From assembly GCF_024753135.1 (NCBI RefSeq), contig NZ_JANUGP010000028.1:1-64000 (forward strand): DNA of 64,000 nucleotides, in the 5' to 3' direction. This DNA is from Streptomyces pyxinicus (lineage in GTDB: Bacteria; Actinomycetota; Actinomycetes; Streptomycetales; Streptomycetaceae). Below the pieces are notes generated by a model. It had not been told where the DNA came from. It was given only the letters and a program-made list of their open reading frames with translations, and did no database searches. The position numbers and the translations under genes were made by a program. Below, in pieces: positions 59,491 to 64,000 of the stretch (position 1 is the first letter of the stretch; each line of letters begins with the position of its first letter).

Positions 59491-60675
59491 CTAGGAGTCG
59501 ACCAGTTCGCCCGTGTCCACCGGGGCCGTCGCCGTGGCGCCGGCGCGGGCGTCGGCCGCCACCTCGGCCGCCGTCAGTACGTACCCCGTCGCGGCGTCCG
59601 AGGTGGAGCGGGCGAAGACCACCCCGAACACCCGGCCGTCCGTGGTCAGCAGCGGTCCGCCCGAGTTGCCCGGCCGGACCGTGGAGCGGACCGAGTAGAT
59701 CTCCCGGGTGACCGCGCGGTCGTTGTAGATGTTCTGCCCCGTCGCCCGCACCCGGCCCGCCACCGTCGCCGCCTGGAGGTTCAGCGCGCCGTCCTGCGGA
59801 TAGCCGGCCACCACCGCCGAGTCCCCGCGCACCGCGCTCGTGTCGAACCGCAGCACCGGCGCCCGCAGCCCCGGCACGTACAGCACCGCCACGTCCCGGT
59901 CCGGGTCGAAGAGCACCACCCGCGCCTCGTACGACCGCCCGACCCCGCCCACCCGCACGGTCGGCCGGTCGATGCCCGCCACCACGTGCGCGTTGGTCAT
60001 CACATGCCGGGCGGAGTAGACGAAGCCGCTGCCCTCCCGGCCCTCCGCGCCCGCCGCGCCCTCGATCTTCACCGTGCTCAGCCGGGCCGCGCGCGCCGCC
60101 GCCGGGGTCACGCTGTCCCCGGTGGGCTCGGGCACCCGCGCCGTCGACTCGTTCTCGAACGGGTTGAACACCTGCGGAAAACCGGCCTCGGTCAGCGCCG
60201 AGGTGGCCCGGGAGAACCACGCCGGTGTGGCGTCCGGCATCGCCCGCTGCACCGCGCCCAGCAACGCCGAGTCCCGGATCGCCGTACCCAGCGTCTGCGC
60301 CGGGGCCGCGCCCAGCACGCTCGCCGCCACCCAGGCCACGATCAGCACCGCCACCGAGTTCGCCGCCGCGCCGCCCAGCCCGTCCGCCACCCGCAGTGGC
60401 CCCCGGTCCAGCTCGCCGCGCAGCCGCAGCGCCAGCCGGCCCGCCAGCTCGTGCCCCGCCACCGCCGGCACCAGCACCGTCAGCACCGCGAGCACCGTCG
60501 CCCCCGCCGAACCGCGCGCCGCCATACCCGCCACCCACGGCAGCGCCCACACGCCGACGGCCGCGCCGCCGACGAACCCGGCGAGCGACACGCATCCGGC
60601 CACCAGCCCACGCCGGTAGCCCGACACCGCGTAACCGAGCATCAGGAGCACCAGCACCAGGTCGAGCAGGTCCAC
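59491..60675 (-). CDS. marP: MarP-like membrane serine protease
   Basis: This is a 394-residue protein with an N-terminal CvpA-like membrane domain of four helices (DLLDLVLVLLMLGYAVSGYR onward) and an external trypsin-like protease domain. The triad is visible as TNAHVVAG (His), DPDRDVAVLYV (Asp) and RPGNSGGPLLTTDG (Ser). This is the arrangement of mycobacterial MarP (Rv3671c), which protects against acid and oxidative stress by processing a peptidoglycan hydrolase. A PGRP-type amidase gene lies just across the divergent promoter. The start is a GTG. Confidence 0.9.
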   Translation of the reverse strand: MDLLDLVLVLLMLGYAVSGYRRGLVAGCVSLAGFVGGAAVGVWALPWVAGMAARGSAGATVLAVLTVLVPAVAGHELAGRLALRLRGELDRGPLRVADGLGGAAANSVAVLIVAWVAASVLGAAPAQTLGTAIRDSALLGAVQRAMPDATPAWFSRATSALTEAGFPQVFNPFENESTARVPEPTGDSVTPAAARAARLSTVKIEGAAGAEGREGSGFVYSARHVMTNAHVVAGIDRPTVRVGGVGRSYEARVVLFDPDRDVAVLYVPGLRAPVLRFDTSAVRGDSAVVAGYPQDGALNLQAATVAGRVRATGQNIYNDRAVTREIYSVRSTVRPGNSGGPLLTTDGRVFGVVFARSTSDAATGYVLTAAEVAADARAGATATAPVDTGELVDS

Positions 60676-60831
60676 ACAGCCGCCTTTCCGTCACCGGCAC
60701 CGGGCGGCCACCGGGTGGTGCGCCGGCCACGCGTGCCTGTACCTCCGGAAACGTCCCGGACCAGGACGATGGTTCCACCAGGTGGCACAGTGCACATCGC
60801 GGGCACCGCACACCGCCCCGACAGTGGGGGC

Positions 60832-61695
60832 ATGCGTGTCCTCCGAACAGCGCCCCGGTGGCCGGGGCGGCGCATCCGCGCCCTCCTGACGCTGCTGTGC
60901 TGTCTGCCCGGCCTCACCGCCGCCGGGGCGCTCGCCCTGTGTGTCCGGGGCGTGGAGCACTCCGCCGCCACCCGCCTCGACCGCACCGCGGGCCTGCGCG
61001 CCCCCGCGTCCGCCCACCGCGCGCCCCGGCCGCGCATCCTGCCCCGCGCCGCCTGGCTGGACCGCGCCACCGCGCACGCCCAGCCGCCGCCGCGCTACGA
61101 CGACCGGGTCGTCGCCGTCTTCGTGCACCACACCGACTCGCCCAACGGGTACGCCTGCGCGGACGCGCCCCGGATCATCCGGCACCTGTACTCCGGCCAG
61201 ACCGGCGTCCGCGGCTGGGACGACATCGGCTACAACTTCCTCGTCGACCGCTGCGGCACCCTCTACGAGGGCCGGGCCGGCGGCGTCGACCGGGCCGTCA
61301 CCGGCGCCCACGCCCAGGGGTTCAACCACCGCACCGCCGGCATCGCCGCGCTCGGCACCTTCACCGCCGGTGTGCCCGTGCCGCAGGCCATGACCGACGC
61401 GATCGCCGCCCTGGCCGCCTGGAAGCTCGGCCTCGCCGACGTCGACCCGCGCGGTCGGACCCGGCTCGTCTCCAGCAACGGCCTCAGCCGCTACCGGGCC
61501 GGTGCCACCGCCGCCCTGCCCGCGGTGGCCGGACACGACGCCGGCTTCCGCACCAGCTGCCCCGGCGCCGCCCTGACCGCCCGGCTGCCCGCCATCCGGG
61601 CGACCGCGGCCCGCCTCCAGGGGCGCACGCCCGCGCCGCCGGTACCGGCCGGGGCGGGCTCTCACTCCCGGAACCGGTCCCAGAGCCGCGGATAG
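60832..61695 (+). CDS. Secreted PGRP-type N-acetylmuramoyl-L-alanine amidase
   Basis: This is a 287-residue exported peptidoglycan amidase. A signal/anchor helix (RIRALLTLLCCLPGLTAAGA) precedes the PGRP/amidase_2 domain. Zinc ligands are visible in AVFVHHTDSPNG and GHDAGFRTSCPG, and DIGYNFLVDRCGTLYEGRAG is the catalytic region with its Tyr. It cleaves the stem peptide from muramic acid. GTGGGGG is very close to the ATG, so the true start may be a few codons off. It is divergent from the MarP gene, a plausible functional partner. Its 3' end overlaps the next, convergent gene by 34 bases. Confidence 0.9.
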   Translation: MRVLRTAPRWPGRRIRALLTLLCCLPGLTAAGALALCVRGVEHSAATRLDRTAGLRAPASAHRAPRPRILPRAAWLDRATAHAQPPPRYDDRVVAVFVHHTDSPNGYACADAPRIIRHLYSGQTGVRGWDDIGYNFLVDRCGTLYEGRAGGVDRAVTGAHAQGFNHRTAGIAALGTFTAGVPVPQAMTDAIAALAAWKLGLADVDPRGRTRLVSSNGLSRYRAGATAALPAVAGHDAGFRTSCPGAALTARLPAIRATAARLQGRTPAPPVPAGAGSHSRNRSQSRG

Positions 61696-62180
61696 CGTTC
61701 GGCGAGCGCCCGCTCGTCCTCGAAGTCCACCGGGGTGCCCGCCGGCTCGGCCGGTGCCGGGGCGATGCCCAGGTCCGGGGCGACCGTCCCGGTCAGCTGC
61801 TCGTACGCCTCGTCCGCCGCGTACCCCAGGTCCTCCGCGTCGCCGTCGAACTCCTCGTCGAAGTCCGCCAGCAGCTCCGCCAGCGCGTCCGGGTCGTGCA
61901 GGGCGCCCTCGAAGACCTCCCGGCCCTGGCCGATCAGCCAGCACCGGAAGAAGTCGAAGGCGTCGTCGCTGCAGCCGTCCAGCAGCACCCAGGCGGCACC
62001 CCACAGGTCCCAGCGGTAGGCGCGGTTGTAGCGGGCCTCGAAGTGCCGGGCGAAGTCCAGGACCAGGTCGGGATCCAGCCGCAGCAGCCGGTCCACCAGC
62101 ACGTCGGCCTGCTCCTCCGGGTCGCCCTCGGCGGCCTCCCGACCGGCGTCGATCAGCTCCCAGAACTCCGTCTCGTCCAT
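61662..62180 (-). CDS. DUF4240 protein
   Basis: This is a 172-residue acidic soluble protein beginning MDETEFWELIDAGREAA, the signature start of DUF4240, with YRWDLWGAAWVLLDGCSDDA and FFRCWLIGQGREVFEGAL in the middle. Members are common in actinobacteria, sometimes in toxin-immunity-like settings, but no function is established. It overlaps the end of the amidase gene by 34 bases on the opposite strand. Confidence 0.88.
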   Translation of the reverse strand: MDETEFWELIDAGREAAEGDPEEQADVLVDRLLRLDPDLVLDFARHFEARYNRAYRWDLWGAAWVLLDGCSDDAFDFFRCWLIGQGREVFEGALHDPDALAELLADFDEEFDGDAEDLGYAADEAYEQLTGTVAPDLGIAPAPAEPAGTPVDFEDERALAERYPRLWDRFRE

Positions 62181-62236
62181 CACGGCACCAGCATCGGGCC
62201 TGGGCCGGTGGCCCGCACGCGGAGTACCGCGAACCA

Positions 62237-63229
62237 TCACCGGACGCCCCCAACCCCGCCGCCGTACCGGGCCGCGAGCCGGGCGGCGTCGGCGGCGAAC
62301 CGCTCCCGCAGCCCGGCCGGCGCCAGCACCTCCGCCTCCGGGCCGAGCGCGGTCAGCTGCGCGTGCGCGACCTCCTCCGACTCCACCGGCAGCGTCGCCG
62401 TCACCCACCCCTCGGCGTCCGGCCCGCCCGCGCCGGCCAGGCCCTCCCGGGCGGCCGGCGGATCCATCACGTGCGGCAGCCTGCGCACCCCGTCGGGCGA
62501 CAGCCGTACGACCACCTCGGCGCGCAGCAACGACCGCGCGAACCGCTCCGCGTGCCCGGCCCAGTACCCCGGCAGATCGAACCCGGGCTCCCGGTCGAAC
62601 CCCTCGTCGAGCACCTCGACACCGGTGAACCGGTCGATCCGATACGTCCGGAACCCGCCCCCGCCGACCACCCGCGCGCACAGATACCAGACCCCCGCCT
62701 TCAGCACGAGCCCGTACGGCTCCAGCGCCCGCTCCACTTCCCCGGCGCCGCGCCGGTAACGGGCCCCGACGCGCCGGTCCGCCCACACCGCCTCGGCGAG
62801 CGCGGGCAGCAGCACCGGCGTCTCCGGCTCCCGGAACCAGGCGGGCGCGTCCAGATGGAACCGCCGGGCGGCACTGTCCGGGGCGTCCCGCAGCGACGGC
62901 AGCAGGGCCGCGGACACCTTCAGCCGGGCCGCCGACGCCGCGTCCTCCAGCCCCATCTCCCGCAGCGCCCCCGGCACCCCGCTCAGGAACAGCGCCTCCG
63001 CCTCCCCCCGGGCCAGCCCCGTCAGCCGCGTCCGGTACCCCCCGACCAGCCGGTACCCACCAGCCCGCCCCCGGTCCGCGTACACCGGCACCCCCGCCTC
63101 CGACAACGCCTGCGCATCCCGCGTCACCGTCCGCTCCGACACCTCCAGCTCCCGCGCCAGCTCGGCAGCGGTCATCACCGGCCGTGCCTGAAGCAACAGA
63201 ACCATCTTGATGAGGCGAGCCGCACGCAT
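62237..63229 (-). CDS. YafY/PafC-like WYL-domain regulator
   Basis: This is a 330-residue regulator with an N-terminal DeoR-type winged helix (RLIKMVLLLQARPVMTAAEL, then VSERTVTRDAQALSEAGVPV) and a WYL domain (VERALEPYGLVLKAGVWYLC, RTYRIDRFTGVEVLDEGF) followed by the WCX extension. WYL domains are thought to sense ligands or single-stranded nucleic acid; some control defence or DNA-damage genes. No ribosome site is visible and an ATG at 63238 is also in frame, so a leaderless mRNA is possible. No obvious target lies next to it. Confidence 0.9.
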   Translation of the reverse strand: MRAARLIKMVLLLQARPVMTAAELARELEVSERTVTRDAQALSEAGVPVYADRGRAGGYRLVGGYRTRLTGLARGEAEALFLSGVPGALREMGLEDAASAARLKVSAALLPSLRDAPDSAARRFHLDAPAWFREPETPVLLPALAEAVWADRRVGARYRRGAGEVERALEPYGLVLKAGVWYLCARVVGGGGFRTYRIDRFTGVEVLDEGFDREPGFDLPGYWAGHAERFARSLLRAEVVVRLSPDGVRRLPHVMDPPAAREGLAGAGGPDAEGWVTATLPVESEEVAHAQLTALGPEAEVLAPAGLRERFAADAARLAARYGGGVGGVR

Positions 63230-63238
63230 GGGGTCATG

Positions 63239-63624
63239 ATGCCGGGGGGCACTGACAGGGGGCGGGGCGGACGGAGACGGCGGAAGAGGAACGCGCCGGT
63301 ACGAAGAGTCCCGGAGTCGCGGAGCGGCGGACAGAACGCGCGGGAGCCTCTCGGAGCACGCGGCTCGTGTCCGCCCAGATGGCGCGCGACCAGGACCGAG
63401 GCGACCGGCGGCGCGGTCGCCACCGGCGGCGTGGTGCCGGGGTGACCGGTGTGACCAGGAGTGCCGAATCGCTGCGGCCGGCGGGCGGCGCCGGGCCGGC
63501 CGGTGGCGCCGGGCCGGGAAGACCGGCGCCACCCAGCCGGGGCGACCGCCGACCGCCGGCCGTCAGCCCGCGTGACCGCCCGCGTCACCCCGGCGCGGCC
63601 GTAATCCCGGCCGGCCACGCACAC
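63239..63624. other. Gap between the WYL regulator and aceE, no gene seen
   Basis: About 390 bases of very GC-rich sequence with several open frames but no codon pattern, ribosome site or protein similarity that I can support. It includes imperfect GCCGG-rich repeats around 63480-63530. It probably carries the promoter of the WYL gene. Confidence 0.5.
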
Positions 63625-63667
63625 GCGTGCGGCGGGGAGAAGGGCGCCCCCTCTCCCCGCCGCACGC
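63625..63667. terminator. Terminator after aceE
   Basis: GCGTGCGGCGGGGAGA (63625-63640) and TCTCCCCGCCGCACGC (63652-63667) form a perfect 16-bp stem with an 11-base loop, 14 bases beyond the aceE stop on the minus strand. Confidence 0.88.
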
Positions 63668-63681
63668 GAGCGTTCGCCGGA

Positions 63682-64000
63682 CTACAGCCCGTACTTCTCC
63701 CGGGCCTCCTTCACCGCCGTCGCCTTGACCTCGCCGTGCCTGGCGAGCTGGGCGAGGGCGGCGACGACGATGGACGGGGCGTCGACGCCGAAGTGGCGGC
63801 GGGCCGCGTCGCGGGTGTCGGAGAGGCCGAAGCCGTCGGCACCGAGGGAGGAGTAGTCCTGCTCGACCCACTGGGCGATCTGGTCCGGGACCTGGCGCAT
63901 GTAGTCGGAGACCGCGAGGACCGGGCCCTCGGCGCCCTGGAGGGCCTGCCGGACGTACGGCACGCGCTCCTCGCCGCGCAGCAGCGCCGCGTCGGCCTCC
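63682..64000 (-). CDS. aceE: AceE, pyruvate dehydrogenase E1 component (C-terminal part)
   Basis: Only the last 105 codons are in the window; the gene continues beyond 64000. The sequence EADAALLRGEERVPYVRQAL, then VSDYMRQVPDQIAQWVEQDY, LGADGFGLSDTRDAARRHFG and VVAALAQLARHGEVK, is characteristic of the C-terminal domain of the homodimeric pyruvate dehydrogenase E1. The enzyme decarboxylates pyruvate with thiamine diphosphate and transfers the acetyl group to lipoyl domains, which depend on LipA and LipB encoded 11 kb upstream. A 16-bp terminator follows. Confidence 0.94.
   Translation of the reverse strand, partial: EADAALLRGEERVPYVRQALQGAEGPVLAVSDYMRQVPDQIAQWVEQDYSSLGADGFGLSDTRDAARRHFGVDAPSIVVAALAQLARHGEVKATAVKEAREKYGL

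Noticed and set aside
63239..63624. Possible small genes between the WYL regulator and aceE
   Set aside because: Frames are present but none has a ribosome site, plausible codon bias or recognisable product.
1..64000. CRISPR arrays, tRNA or rRNA genes, insertion sequences, prophage
   Set aside because: I saw no regularly spaced 25-40-base repeats, no cloverleaf candidates with the TTC-containing T-loop, no transposase or integrase motifs. A systematic scan with dedicated software was not possible.

Overview
The window is a very GC-rich actinomycete chromosome segment. GTG starts, GGAGG-type ribosome sites, GlnR boxes, a MalR-type maltose regulon and a WhiE-type spore-pigment polyketide synthase all point to Streptomyces. 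From memory, the gene order glnE - malR/malEFG - agl - pullulanase - glnII - glnA - RDD gene - DUF4191 gene - lipA/lipB - aceE matches the conserved core of Streptomyces genomes (the SCO2234 to SCO2183 stretch of S. coelicolor).

Layout. 0-4 kb: glnE (two-domain glutamine synthetase adenylyltransferase/removase) convergent with a PAP2 membrane phosphatase. 4-17.7 kb: a maltodextrin/starch block of a LacI-type repressor (MalR), an ABC importer (MalE, MalF, MalG), an intracellular alpha-glucosidase, a secreted alpha-amylase and a giant secreted amylase-pullulanase. TTGC/GCAA operator-like palindromes precede malE, aml and the pullulanase gene, so MalR probably controls extracellular starch cleavage, uptake and intracellular hydrolysis together. 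17.7-20.5 kb: a TetR regulator, a ferredoxin-type reductase and a PF10118 protein whose conserved residues look like a diiron site. 20.5-31 kb: a sigma-like/membrane fusion protein, small secreted or TPR proteins, a DUF1996 secreted protein, a two-component system, an epimerase, an OmpR-type winged-helix regulator (probably GlnRII) and glnII. 31-39.3 kb: small conserved genes, an htpX-pspAB-hydrolase operon, a HEAT-repeat protein, a flavodoxin, a lipoprotein, then glnA and an RDD membrane protein. Both glutamine synthetase genes have well-phased GlnR boxes upstream, and glnE encodes the enzyme that adenylylates GlnA on a Tyr, seen here at residue 397.

40-49.4 kb: a complete WhiE-type aromatic polyketide cluster (divergent FAD hydroxylase; SchA/CurD-like protein, cupin, KS-alpha, KS-beta, ACP, aromatase, cyclase) plus an O-methyltransferase and a beta-helix protein. 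It lies between two genes that are neighbours in the core order I recall (RDD and DUF4191). The right junction holds a broken phosphotransferase gene and an 82%-identical second copy of the 3' end of the DUF4191 gene. I read this as the scar of a cluster insertion or recombination, and it is the most unusual feature of the window.

50-64 kb: DUF4191, a small protein, lipA, lipB, a helix-turn-helix/TPR regulator, an FAD oxidoreductase, a TIGR01777 epimerase, a GNAT acetyltransferase, an adenylate-forming enzyme, a MarP-like membrane serine protease, a PGRP-type amidase, a DUF4240 protein, a WYL regulator and the 3' end of aceE. Many gene ends carry perfect inverted repeats that look like factor-independent terminators. 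I saw no tRNA, rRNA, CRISPR array, intact insertion sequence or phage gene.
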